From NCBI GenBank assembly GCA_018136815.1, contig CM030945.1, positions 408,605-472,604 on the forward strand: 64,000 nucleotides of DNA, given 5' to 3'. This DNA comes from Isochrysis galbana. Taxonomy: Eukaryota; Haptophyta; Isochrysidales; Isochrysidaceae. The notes under the pieces were generated by a model. It saw only the letters and a program-made list of their open reading frames with translations, was not told the origin of the DNA and searched no databases. The translations under genes were made by a program, and so were the position numbers. The stretch's first letter is position 1, and every line of letters starts with the position of its first letter. Positions 45,031 to 56,713 of this stretch are shown here, in pieces.

Positions 45031-45591
45031 CTGGAATCTAGACCTGACAAACAGGCTAGAAGGAACGAAACGAGAACTCGAATTCTAGATCGCTAGGGAC
45101 GAACCCTACCAACCTAGAAGTACCTGAGCTTCACCGTGTGGCCGCACGGCGAAGGACCTGGAAATAAGAGCCTGGAAATCGCATCATCTAGGATGAATGC
45201 GACACCCCCCGACTAAGATCGAGACGTCTCCCGATGTCGAGCGGTGAACCTGGAAACAGAGACCTGGAACCTAGAACCTGAGCTGACCAGAGGTCAGAAT
45301 CGGAACAAGAAGCAACGGAACATAGCGAGCGAAACGTGGAGACAAGAACACCCTTTGGATCCAAAGCGAGCACGAAATCGGCGGCTTAACGCGGCGGCCT
45401 CTTTCGTACGCACTGCCCCACCCACTTCTCCCTTTTACAGGAGCTTTGCTCGGGTGTTGCGCCGGGTGTAGAGCGCAGGCAGCACGCGTTCAGCACCTCC
45501 ATGATTCGCTCGGACGGAAACTTGAACTCGGAGCCCTAGCCGAGGCGTGGGGCTAGCCTAGAGGGACGGGTCCCTTACCCAAGACATGGGA

Positions 45592-48500
45592 TCAACGAGA
45601 ATGGAGCCTGGATCGAGTGCGCGAAGACGGCGCATCGAGAACGGGAGGAAGAGGAGTATCCCTGGCCGACGAAGAAGTTGCTTCCGGGGACTCAACATCT
45701 TCTGGACAAGTCTCTTCGACGGAGCGATCATACTCATCAAGCAAATCAGAACAACGACGGAGCAACTCGGAACGAGGCTCCCAGGTGGCTTCTCGAATAG
45801 AATAGCCACGCCACTTCACGAGGTACTCGATAGAATCGCCATGGCTACGACGATCGAGCAACTTTTCAACGATGTACTCGTCGTCAGCCAGCGGCTCTTC
45901 ATCAACGAAAGTATGATACGGCCGGAGGTTCGAGATATGCACCTCCTCCTTGACTAACCGGTTCTCCAGATCACGGAGTCGGTACCTAGTGTCGGACAGA
46001 GCCTCTACGACGCGGTAGGGACCCGAGTAGATGAATTGCAACTTGTTGGCATGGCCTGGTAATCGCATGCAGACGCGATCCCCAGGTTCGAAACGAGCTG
46101 GTCTTTGAGACTTGATGGTAGCGTCACGGACTGACTCAGCCTGAGCGGCTAGGGTAGCCTCGAGAGCGCTGGACCAAGAGAGGCGGAGGCTCGCATTGAG
46201 CCTGGATGCGTACGAGCGAACGTCGGCGGACGCCGCCTCGAGAGCAGTTGGCGAAACGGACTTCGGATCAGAAAGTTGAGCGGGCAGACGCAGCTCACGC
46301 CCAAAGATCAAAGACGCTGGAGACCGGGAGGTGACACGACCGGAAGAAGCCCTCAACGAGAGGAGTAGGAACGGCAAATGGTCGACCCAATGGCTGCCAC
46401 CCTCATTCGAGGCGCGCATCAAACGGATGAGCGTTTGCTGAGCGCGTTCGACGAAGCCTACACCCTCATGTCGATACGGCTCTGTACTCGACAAATCAGC
46501 CCCGGTGAGCTCCAGAATACGCGAAACAAGAACCGAACAAAGATTCGAACCGGCGTCGGTTCGAAGCTGCCTAGGGACTCCATAACGCGTCACAATCAAG
46601 CGGATGAACATGTCCAAGGCCATCTCCGACGAGGGATCCCCATTCGACGGCTCAGCCTCAATCCATCGAGTGAGCGAGTCGATGAAGACGACCAGCTTGT
46701 CGTAACCCGAGACTCCAGGCACGAAGTTGTGAGTGGGAGCCAGTGAGAGCACGTCGCAGTAGACCACATCAAAGGGGTAGGTACCCACGGAGAGACCGGA
46801 GGGCGACGCTAGAGCCCTAGGTAGCGGCTTGGCGAGGGTGCACTCGTGGCATTCCCGGACGTAGGATGCAACGTCGGAAGACATGCCAGGCCAGTATACC
46901 CGAGTACGAAGAAGACCGGACATACGAGAAACTCCAAGGTGACCGGAGCGATCGTGGTAGGCAAAAAGGTAGCGAGACCGCAACGAGGGCGGAACATAGA
47001 GCACTAGCGAGTCCGGGTCGGTGGAGTCAGGAACGGTGCGATAGTAGACGAGCCCATCGTGAACGACGAAACGGCGAAACATCTTGGATGGCTGAGCGGG
47101 AGCGGGAGCGGGAGCGACAGGACTGGAACACGAATCATCTTCGACAATGGGGCCTGAGGCGGCGGCTGGCGGAGGCGACCCTTGGCCTGATGGCTCGTGG
47201 TTGGCCGTCTCTCCTGAGCCCAGGAGTGGCTCTACGAACGGATCTTCCGCCAGGGCCGCTCTCATCTCTTCGGAAGTCGGCGTACCCGGAGCCAAATAAC
47301 TGGACTGGATGGCGGGCCCGGAATCGGAGGCTCGACGACGAGATCGGTCCAAAGCTTGAAGCCCTCGCGCCGTAACTACGGAGCGCGTGATGGCAGCCAC
47401 CGGATGAGACCGTTCATGCTCGGCTAGAGACTCTGAGCCAGGCTCACGTACCGCTAACGACGCTGGGCCGGCGAGTGGTTCGTCTTCGTGTTCCGGCTCC
47501 AGGGATGCTAGCCGGGACAGCCCGTCAGCATCCTGATGAACAGCTCCTGGTTTATGTTCGACATCGAACCGGTACTCAGCCAACTTGAGAGCCCACCGAG
47601 TCAGCCGAGAGGCTGGCCCACCGGCTACTTGATCCTTCATGGTATGCAGCCATCGCAGCGCAGAGTGGTCAACGACTAACTTGAACCGACGCCCCCAAAG
47701 GTAGGGTCGCCAATTTCGGATTGATTCCAGGGCAGCCAAGAGCTCAATCTCGGTCACCGTCCAATGGCGTTCGGCCGAGGTGAGACTGCGAGCGTAATAC
47801 CCAACGACTCGTTCACGGTTATCGTCTCCTAGCTGCGAGAGGATGCCGGCGATACCCAACTTGCTAGCCCCATCGGTCTTGACGATGAAGGGCCGATCAT
47901 CCCTGGGTGGAGTCAAGACGGGCTCCGAAGTGATCGCTGTCTTGAGCTCTTGGATAGCTCGGCGACACTCCTCGGACTGGGACTCCTTTGCCACGTCGCA
48001 GCCCTTCCGCGTGAGGGCAGTGAGAGGAGCAGCCTTAGCGGCGAATTGGCGAATGAATCGACGATAGTAGGAGCAAAGGCCGAGGAAAGATCGAACCGCT
48101 TCCAAGGAGTTGATGGATGACGGGTCGATGTCGGCGACAGCTGCGACCTTCTTCGGGTCCATCTTGAGACCTTCCCTCGAGACAACGTGACCGAGGTACT
48201 CCGTAGAGGTGGCAAAGAAGACACACTTGGACATCTTGCAGGTCAGACCGGCCCACTCTAGCCGTTCGAGAACGAGGTCTAGCCGGTGAAGCATTTGCTC
48301 GAACGAAGCCTGTGCCCTGGCCTCTTCGGAAGGACCCACGCCCGTTGACCAGATGCCCACATCATCGAGGTAAGGCATGCAGATCTCCCACGCTAGCGCA
48401 CCGAGAACGATGTCCATCAAGCGGCACATGTAGGAGGGACCTGATTGGATGCCGAACGGTAGAAAGTTGAACTCGTATTTGCCGCGGTGGGTAGTGAAAG

Positions 48501-51500
48501 CGGTGATATGTTTGTGCGATTCTTTGATCGGGATGCCCCAAAAACCAGAGGCTAAATCGAGAGTACATAAGAAGAGAGAACTGAGCGGCCCTTGGCCGGA
48601 CGCTAGCCTATCGATAGCCTCCACAATGAGGGGTAGAGGGCTATCCTCGACGCGTAGCTTGGCGTTCGTGTCGCGGTAGTCCACGCAGAATCGAACGGAG
48701 CCATCTTTCTTGCTGACCAGGACTACTCGGGAAGCCCAAGCCGAATTTGACTTGCGAATAATGCCGGCGGCTTCCATCTTGGCTACCTCCTCTTCTATGA
48801 TGAGCTCGCCTGCGCGGCCCACTCTAGACGGAGCGTGCCGGTGAGGAACAGCGCCGGGGTTGAGTGGCAACTCCACCTCGAGAACGTGCGTATGGTTTGG
48901 AGCCCCCGGGTGCAACGCGAAAGCTTTGATGCGCCGGGCCAAGAGTTGGCGTACTTCTTCTCGTTGATCGTCGGAAAGAAGCCGGTCTGGATCGATGGTG
49001 GCTGAGTCGAGTAGAGATCGTTGCTCCTCGCTCAGCGCGGTGACAGGGTCACCATCCCCCTCGCTTCCAGTCGGAGTCCAGCCCCGGTGCAACTTGAAAC
49101 GCACCTGGAGCGAAGCTATCGGATGCAGAGACGGCAGGGTCAGCGCATTGACCCCGGTGTGGACGATCGTCACCGCGATGCGATGATCTTCCGTGGGCGT
49201 GACCACCGTGGGCATTACGAGAGGAGACGAATCGAGAGCCTCGCGATTTGGTAGGCGGTCGACCAGCATCGCGCAGTCCGAATGATCTCGGAGAGCTAGC
49301 GGAACCCTGACCCAGATGGTTGCGCGGTGGAAGGCAGGAATCGTCACCGATTGCTCCGTGTAGAGAAGATATTCGGACGAGGTAGACGCCGGAGCTTTGG
49401 CCGCAAACTCGTCGGCAGACTCAAAGAGAGGTGTATAGAGTGGCTGTCTAGCATCAGCAGCAGCCTCACCCTCCGATCCGGCCGGGATCTCTCGTGTTGC
49501 CGTCGACCTCTCTAGAAAGTCGACAGTCAGCGGCTGACCGGGTGACATCGAGATAGCTCCGACGAAGCCGGCGTCCGCGACTGGGGGCGGCGCCGTGGAA
49601 ACTCTGACTACACATTCGGAAAGGACTCTTGAAGAGTCTTCTGAATCGCCAGAGGCCGGACGGAGGCGGAGGCTTCCTTCCGAGCTCGCGGCGTCGAGAG
49701 AAATGGTAGCGGAGTGGGCGGCCAAAAAATCGTTCCCGAGCAGAAGCATCGCGTTTCCTTCGATGACCGCGAACGAATGACGGAAGAGGCGACCGGACAA
49801 GGAGAAGACGAGGCTAGCCCGGCCCCTAGTGATGAGAGGAAGGCCGTCCGGCCCATGTAGGTTGGGGGCGGTAGCGTCCGATACGCGTTCGACGCAAGCG
49901 TCTTCAGGTAGTCGATCGAGAAGAGCAGTGGTGATTACTGACGGGCCCGCTCCAGTGTCAGCCAGGGTGCTGTTCACCGTGAGGGCAACGTCCGGGAGAA
50001 CGAACCCTTGAGCTGCGCGGTCGCCATCGGCACGGCAGACCACGAGATCGCGGACATAGAGGCAGTGACGAGGGTAGAGCGGCGGCGGAGTGTCCGCGAT
50101 AGATTCCACCGGAAGTGAGGTTCCGGCTCCGGGTGACAGGGTGGTTGGATTGGAGGCTAGCCTGGACGGAGAAGATTCATCGACGTGGGGCACTCGCTCG
50201 ATAGCGGCGGCCACCGTCTGCGGCACGAATGGTATCGAGGAGCGTGGGGATGCCTTTGCTGAACTAGAGGGGTTAGGCACGCCATCATAGCCTAGCCCTC
50301 GACGGTCCGTCGGATGCCGAGGTTGATCCATTTGGCGTGACCATTCCTTCTCCAGGGACTTCTGCAAGTCTGTCTTCGGAAGCTTCGACAACTCGGAAAA
50401 TCCGGCCGCACTGAGGCCCCTAGCGGTAGCCCCATCGCAATACAGTGCCCGTGGAGTATCCTCTCCTTCGGCGGCGTCGGAGGGCTTGGTCTCGATGGTC
50501 TGCATGCTCCGGTGTTCTGGCATCTCGGGCGTGTCATCTTCTCCCGAGTCGGGCCCGACATCCCAGGTTTCGAGTGGCCTTTCGGCTACGAACGAATTGG
50601 TCAGTTCGGCCACTCCCTCGTCGCCAGCCGTGAAGGAGGCGCTCGGAGATAGTGCATTGATGCCTTGAGAGCCCAGTCGAGACAAGATGGGAGGTTCCGA
50701 CGGCTCCGCAGCTGCCGCTTGCTCAGCGATTTCTTGGGCGATGGAAGGCGTGACATCCTGCCACCGATGGACCCCCGAAATTACATCACGGTCGAAGACC
50801 TGCCACTTGCTGCGGCGCTTCTTCACCGTGTTTGGAGGGCCTGGCGTTGTAGAGCGGTCCTCTATGGGCCACTCCCACGGCAGGAAGCGGTCTCCTTCCG
50901 CCTCGGCCTCGTCTTGCGATACGTTTGTTTCCGAGTCCTCCTGATGAAGCAGGCGAGAAGCATCGGCAACGGGGCCTGCGTCCGGGATCACGACAACCGA
51001 ATCAGACACTGGCGAACCGCTGGGAGGCGTGAGGTGAGAGCTAGAAGCTGCTTCGCCTCTCCCCTCCATGAAACGAGCCAGAGCCGTCCTCGGCTCAGCC
51101 AGCTCGAAACCGGTCGAGCAAAGCGAAGGGCGTTCTCTCAAGCTGGCAGCTGCTTGGGAAATTGCCCAGTCCACCGTGAAGTCGAGCGAACGCGACGCCT
51201 TGGCTTCGCGCGCATAACGGCGCAAGACCGGCATCCACTGGGCCGCCATTGCACCGGCAATGCCCACATAGGTGCGGCTGCGAAGGGCGCCACGGTGGGG
51301 CGACGGCGATAGATCCGCCATAGCGGATAGACGTCCCTCGACAATCTTCGAAGGCTGCAAGGACGGGAGTGAAGCCGTCAGGTACAGGCCAGTTGCTTTT
51401 TGATGGCCCGTGCCGTGCTGCCACGGCTGCACAAACTGCCGCGGTCGCAACCCCCCGACTAAGGCAGAGGCTTCCGCGTGCATTCGAGGATTTTCGACGG

Positions 51501-51970
51501 CAACGAAAGGCGCGTCGGCGCTTGCCATGGCGAGGAAGACTCTAGCGGCGGATTCGAGAGCCTGGCGTCGTCCCGGCTCCCGATCGAGCCACTGGCAACT
51601 CACCGCCGACAAATACGTGCACGGCGGATGCGCAACCACGAGGTCCCAACCGAGGTTTTGAATGTGAAGAGCATCTCCGCAGAAGTGGGGAATGTAGTCG
51701 ATCTCCGACGGTCGTAGATCGCACGTCGCGACGTGCGCTCCGGCGAGTAGGAACATCGAAGACACGACCCCGCTAGCTTCACCGACGACTAGAACGCGGG
51801 GTGGAGGAATCCCCTCGGCCGCGTCGAGCGTCACGGCGTCGTGGATCGCCGCTAACTCAGCGCAAAGCTCGTCAAAATGCGTCGGCAGTACGGCAGAGGG
51901 TGATGAATGAGTGCTCGCGTGCGGCCGCCGCACGGCTAGAGCAGCTTCGGCGAGATGGCGGGCAAGATGA
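45592..51970 (-). CDS. pol: Methyltransferase-protease-RT-RNaseH-integrase-chromodomain polyprotein, copy 2
   Basis: An uninterrupted frame of over 2,100 codons. Order from the N-side: cytosine methyltransferase-like domain (~51,806-51,186; PPC and ENP motifs), acidic linker, protease (LADTGAG), RT (FCVDYRDTN, YLDD), and Ty3-type RNase H (KTDGASKLGIAGILSQ, TEIELLAALESIRNW). Integrase follows, with HHCC finger (HDRSGHLG, CHECTLAKP) and the acidic triad within VVYCDVLS, LRTDAGSN and GVGFVERAQQ. The C-terminal chromodomain is EYIVEKLLDRRSHGDSIEYL then VKWRGYSIREATWEP. All catalytic signatures are intact. The frame is broken just upstream at ~51,961, where GGG stands for GGGG in copy 1; several similar losses follow to the gap. 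Confidence 0.92.
51186..51806 (-). other. C5-cytosine methyltransferase-like domain, copy 2
   Basis: Same residues as copy 1 (see 2,340-2,960), here in an intact frame continuous with protease, RT, integrase and chromodomain. This shows the domain is part of the polyprotein and not an assembly join. Confidence 0.88.
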
Positions 51971-52353
51971 CGGAGGAACCGCTAGCCCGGGCACGGGAGG
52001 CGGCTAACATTTGGAGCTCGCGCGTAGGGGCGCGGGCAGTTGCAGTAGACTTGGCGGCCGAGGAACAACCAACCACGGCGATCCGGTGGATGGCCTCGGC
52101 AACGGAATTCAGGGGAAGGAGGTCGTCGCCTCGAGTTTCGGTGGGCTAGACCTGAAGGGGTTGGCTCCGGCGGGCGATCCCTGGAACGGGATCCTCCGGA
52201 GAGCCGAGAGAAAGAGGAGACGCCGGCGTCCGTATGGTGCGCGACGAGGGATCGTAGTCGACGGCCCTGCGTCTCCCGAGTCTGCGGTGGCCACGGCGTG
52301 AGCGCGGAAAGCCGCAGCTCCCTTGAACCTTCATCTTCATTGACTCCGGAAGC

Positions 52354-52453
52354 NNNNNNNNNNNNNNNNNNNNNNNNNNNNNNNNNNNNNNNNNNNNNNN
52401 NNNNNNNNNNNNNNNNNNNNNNNNNNNNNNNNNNNNNNNNNNNNNNNNNNNNN
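52354..52453. other. Assembly gap of 100 N
   Basis: Cuts gypsy copy 2 within the Ser/Pro-rich linker upstream of the methyltransferase-like domain. Single-base losses relative to copy 1 cluster within 400 bases of it. Confidence 0.99.
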
Positions 52454-52465
52454 TACCCAGCTTTA

Positions 52466-53096
52466 TAGGACGAGTCCTACAATGTAGGACGACGTTGTGA
52501 ACTATGAAGACACGGTTCAATCTAGGAATGGGGAGCTAGGATTTGGTTTCTGTGTTCATCTCATTGCCCTCATTGAGTCCTCCTAGAGGCTCAAGACACC
52601 ATTCTCAAAGCATAATGAGTTAGTTGCCACTCGCGGAAGCCTTCCCGGCAAAAAACGGCGTTGTCCTACGAATTGCCGCAAACACCTGAGGACACGATTT
52701 GAGGCTCATGATGAGCTCCCTAGAACTTGCTCCCACGAGATGAAATGCTCTTTGGCATGGGTTCTTTTCGACCTTCAGTGGAAACCAAGCTTGGTTTTGA
52801 AGCCCAATGAGAGTTTTGGCTGCTTTTGCCTCTTGCGGGGCAAAAAAAAAACTCTCGACGCACCCGGTGGCCTCCGATGGCCGAGGTACTCAGTTCACGC
52901 TGGAGCCGAAAGCTCGGTCAAGACGAAGTCTACAGCCTTGGCCATAGTGGGAGCTAAGGATCTCAAGACTGAGCTGGGACTATCCTTCAGTTGGTGGGAA
53001 GTCCCAATCCTTCACTCTTGAAAGTTGTGTGGCTTTCGGGCTCAGGGTCCTACAAATACACCGAAATCGTAGGACGCGGTCCTATAATGTAGGACG
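52466..53096. repeat. Non-coding element bounded by direct copies of a GTAGGAC hairpin
   Basis: The left border reads GGACGAGTCCTACAATGTAG (52,468) and the right GGACGCGGTCCTATAATGTA (53,072). Each contains a GTCCTA-TAGGAC-type stem. The roughly 600 bases between have no coding capacity. The right border lies just before the truncated start of the Cys-module gene, suggesting insertion into that gene. The element class is unknown. Confidence 0.45.
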
Positions 53097-53129
53097 GAAC
53101 TTTTTAGCCGCGAAGCGCGTCTTGTACAC

Positions 53130-54271
53130 TGATATTATCAATCAGGTTGGCACCTACATGTTCGACTGCTCTGCAAGATGCACGGAATGCGTGTTCAATA
53201 ACAACAATTGCCAATCGAGCACAGTATACTACCTAGATTGCGCCGACCGGCCACCTTCCCTCTCTTCCCCACCCCCGTCACTGCCTCCACCGTTACCACC
53301 GCCTCCGCCTTCCTCTCCACCGCCAATACCAACACAACCACCTGCCACACCCCCTTGCGGTGACCTCACGTTCACAGGCAGCAAGAGGATGTTGCGAGGC
53401 AAAGCGAACAATGAGTGGTGCTTCAGTCTATCGATTGCGGAGTGCGAGACCTATTATGTGGATGCGGCGGATCCCGCAGCGTACAACGCCCAGTCCGGCA
53501 ACTACACGTTCGACTGCTCCGCAGGGTGCACGGAGTGCGTGTTCGAGCGGAATGGTATACTTCCTGGATTGCGGCAACCGGCCGCCATCGCAACCGCCCC
53601 CCCCCATCTCCATCGCACCCGCTTTTACCAGAGCTTCCACCGCCGTCTCCCTCTCCACCACCTCCATCTCCCCCGCCTCTTGCACGACCTCCTCCCAAAC
53701 GTCCTCCACCGTTTCCAACGTCTCCACCGCTTCCGCCCCCTCCCCGTACCGCGCCCACTCCACCAGCTCATCCTCCACCTCCGTTGTGCGGCGACCTCAA
53801 GTTCACGCGCATCAAGACAAGGTTGCGCGGTGCGGAGAGCAATGAATGGTGCTACAAAGTACCCCTTGCGGATTGCGAGACCCATTATGTGGATGCGTCA
53901 AAGCCCGGTTCGTATGAAGATATTGTCAATCAGACGGGCACCTACACGTTCGACTGTTCTGCAGGGTGCACGGAGTGCGTGGTCAAAAACAACATTTGCG
54001 AGTCGAGCACCGTATACTACCTAGATGCTGCACCAACCGGCCGCCGTCGCAGCCTCCTCCTGTCTTACCGCCCTCACGACCGCCAGGACTTCCACCACCG
54101 CCACCCTCCCCTCTTGCACCCCCCCCACCACGACTACCCACGCCGCACCCTCCTCCATCTCGCTCTCCTCCTCCACCTTCGGTTCCTCAAGGAGATCCAT
54201 CGCGTCCACCATCACCACACTCCCCTTCCCCTCCGTGGCTGCCACCTCCCTCGCCGTGGCCTTCACCGTGA
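53130..54271 (+). pseudogene. Cysteine-module/polyproline cell-surface protein, 5'-truncated and frame-broken
   Basis: Three tandem modules joined by Ser/Pro runs. The full module reads CGDLTFTGSKRMLRG, NNEWCFSLSIAECETYYVDA, then NYTFDCSAGCTECVF and a YYLDC end. The second full copy starts CGDLKFTRIKTRLRGAESNE and shares the Cys positions; the first module lacks its N-terminal half, replaced by the element ending at 53,096. The architecture resembles pherophorin-like and haptophyte surface proteins. Frame changes are needed near 53,550, in the C-rich tract near 53,595, and at 54,025 where GATGCTGC replaces an expected GATTGCTGC. At least the second and third fit homopolymer errors, so the gene may be less broken than it looks. 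The last polyproline stretch stops at 54,271. Confidence 0.65.
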
Positions 54272-54610
54272 AAACTATAACAATAGTTTTTCCTATGCGG
54301 GGAAGCAGAGGGGGGGTCTCCCCCGCGGCATCGGGGCAGCGGTCCTCGGGGATACCGGAAAGGGGAGTGGGGGGGGAAGGGGGCCGTTGGGCGGGCATTC
54401 GGCCGAAACGGATCTTGCGTGGGATCCCGACGGGAGAGAGGGGGAAACCGGCCCTCTCTCTGCGGGCGCGGGGACGGACTCCCTCCCCCTACCCGCAACA
54501 TCAGATATCGCAAAATCCACGACATTCCAAGTGGCATAGAAGGGGAGCGGGCGATTCCCTCTCCCCACCCACTAGGGAGGGAGCGTGCCCTCCCGTATGA
54601 AACAAGTATC
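54268..54610. other. Hairpin and G/C-rich body between two genes
   Basis: AAAACTAT-AACA-ATAGTTTT at about 54,272 is followed by ATGCGGGG and a G/C-rich stretch to 54,590. It resembles the hairpin-leader repeats but with an AACA core. No gene seen. Confidence 0.35.
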
Positions 54611-54783
54611 AACTCAATTGCGAAATTGCAGCTAAAGTGTTGGTGTTGGACTGCCATAGACGAGAATCATTACAATGGAACATTTGCGGCATTTTGCATC
54701 GAAATGAAAAATCTGATTCCATACAGCCGACAGATACGGTGAGTGAACAAAAATGAATGGAATTGGTGCCCTTTCTTGCATCG

Positions 54784-56020
54784 TCAACTTTCCACTCCCT
54801 CAAGTGACAAGTCCCTGGCAGATTCCGCAATTTGTGTCACCCGGATACGGGAGGGCGACACAGACGACGGCATCACCTGTGGAGGGCGCACCCAGGAATG
54901 CCTGCGACATCTCGGGATCAGGCTGAGAGTGGCCTCGCGCACGTCAGATTTGAGGAAAGCCACCACGGCGGTGGCAAAGGACTGCAAGGCGATCAGCGAA
55001 ACGCCTATGACAATCGGCGCAATGCTCCTAGCTGCTCCCAAAAGCGCAATCATTGCTGGATACCACATGAATTGACAGATAAAGCCGCGCAAGAAGTGGG
55101 TGGTGACTGCCCTGGCGGCTGCCACTCGCGAACGGTGCGCTGCCATCTCGTGCAGTCTTGTGGAAGTCGGGTTGTGATTCCTAGCACGAAAGGCCATCTC
55201 GTGCTTGCGAATCTCAAAGTCGAAGAGCCCCTGACGCAAGCAAACGATCAGAATACAGATCGTCGTGCATGTTGGCGCACCCACGAACAAAGGGAGAACG
55301 AAGGCATGTATCATGATCGAGATGCCGTAGTGCGTACCATTGCTTGCCGGAGCACAAATGAGGCCACGGAATAGGCGTGGCTTATATGGGATGCGAGGTA
55401 TGAAGACGAATGCGGAAACCGAGGTGCACAGTATCCAAATCACGAAACATCGAAGGATGACCACTTTCCTTGTTGGCGGGACGTATCTTAGCAACCTTTT
55501 CGTCCGACTGAGCAGCCGATATAATTCGATTGCAATGCTTGCATTGATCCACGATGACGTCCCCCACGCCCACATCACGCTGAAGCTTTGCCAGAAGCAC
55601 GCTCCGTGCGAGAAGTAGCCATCGTTACTTGAAAGATTGGCCACATTGACGGTTACGAAACTGAGGCACACAAAGAACTCAGAGACAAGCAAGATGGCTA
55701 GCACAAGGGTGAAGTTGCTGGAGCGCGCCTGAGGGGAAGCAGAGCAAGCCAGAGTGACGGCAGTTCACACAGGCAGGCGCGTGCCAGCTGGCTCCTCGGG
55801 CGGGACAGCGGAAGACCGTAGCACCCACCTGCTCTGAAGAGAAAATTCCCGTCGCAACGACCAGGCAGCTGATCATCGCGCCCACTTGCAGCACGGTCCA
55901 CAGCGCCCAGATCGCACGTGCACTCGCCGGGTCTGGCTTGGAGAGCAGCACGTCCATCCGGCTCGCGTTTGCGGGCAGCTCGCTCAGAAGAAGTCCGAAG
56001 TTCCATGGCGTCGACTCCAT
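54784..56020 (-). CDS. Seven-helix receptor, cAMP-receptor/secretin-like, two exons
   Basis: Exon 1 is 56,020-55,829 and exon 2 is 55,728-54,784; donor GTGGGT, acceptor CTTCCCCTCAG, phase 0, giving 378 residues. Seven hydrophobic segments are visible: AIWALWTVLQVGAMISCLVV (~36-60), NFTLVLAILLVSEFFVCLSF, FWQSFSVMWAWGTSSWINAS, VILRCFVIWILCTSVSAFVF, IMIHAFVLPLFVGAPTCTTI, FICQFMWYPAMIALLGAA and VIGVSLIALQSFATAVVAFL. The third segment with Cys, Phe and Trp-rich residues followed by IELYRLL resembles cAMP-receptor-like GPCRs. The tail is Ser/Arg-rich. Plasma membrane location is likely; ligand and G-protein coupling are unknown. The gene lies 0.7 kb from the TTAA element, in the opposite direction. 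Confidence 0.75.
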
Positions 56021-56713
56021 GCGCCGAATGCGGCCACGAGGCCGCCTGTCGTGCGGCAGCAGAGCCGTAGCCGAGGCCCCCACGGGGTCTCTCAGGCGGG
56101 CGCAACAGCGAGCAACAGCAGGCCCCCTGCGAGAGGATTTCGGGGGGTGGGGAGGGAGGGAGAGAGGGGGAGGGGGGGGGGGGGAGGGCCTCGTCCGTTC
56201 TTTCGCGTGACAGCGAAGAGAGAGGAAGATTGGAGAGGGGGGAAGAGGGGGGGGGGGGCGGGGAGGAGAAGCTTGCGGGGATGGGATGCGTGCCCGGCCC
56301 CCCCTCCCCCCCCTCCTCTCTCTCTCTCCCAGCTGCAACGAGGGGAAGAGAGGGAGAGAGAGAGCGGGAAGGGGAGGGGGGGGGGGGGCGGGGGGCGGGG
56401 GGGAAAGAGAAGTCTTCCCCCGCGATTGAACGAAGAAGAGGAGCGACGGGATTGGGGGCGGGGGGGCGGGGGATGGGGCTCCCCACCGCACGCGCGGGGG
56501 GGGGGCGGGACTCGAGATCGAGAAGCAGAGCGCCGCAGGTAGGGTCTTCCCTTCTCCCCTCCCCCTCCCCTTCTTCTCTTCTTCCCTTCTTCTCCCTAAA
56601 CCGACCCCCTCTTCTTCCCTGCTCCCCCTTCTCTCGGTGGGAGGGAGACGGATTGGGCTCTCGACTCTGGCCTCGTCACGAGCCCTCCGCGGCAACTCAT
56701 ATCTCTTCATTAA

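Larger units (their letters stand above)
43870..52353 (-). mobile_element. Ty3/gypsy chromovirus-like retrotransposon, copy 2 (3' side complete, 5' cut by a gap)
   Basis: Minus-strand element ending at 43,870 with ...CGACA (TGTCGAG on the plus strand, as expected for an LTR terminus). 43,870-45,030 is about 95% identical by eye to 30,401-31,560. The polyprotein occupies 45,592 to about 52,340. The LTR inner border, primer-binding site and 5' LTR are not resolved; the gap at 52,354 removes the gag side. This copy supplies the RNase H, integrase and chromodomain that copy 1 lacks. Confidence 0.85.

Noticed and set aside
46060..46110. tRNA B-box-like GGTTCGAA in the minus-strand pol region
   Set aside because: Lies inside the integrase/chromodomain coding region and has no A-box or cloverleaf around it.
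52466..52500. Hammerhead-ribozyme-like GAGTCC...GGACGA stem
   Set aside because: The stem resembles helix II of a hammerhead, but the CUGAUGA and GAAA core segments are absent at both borders.
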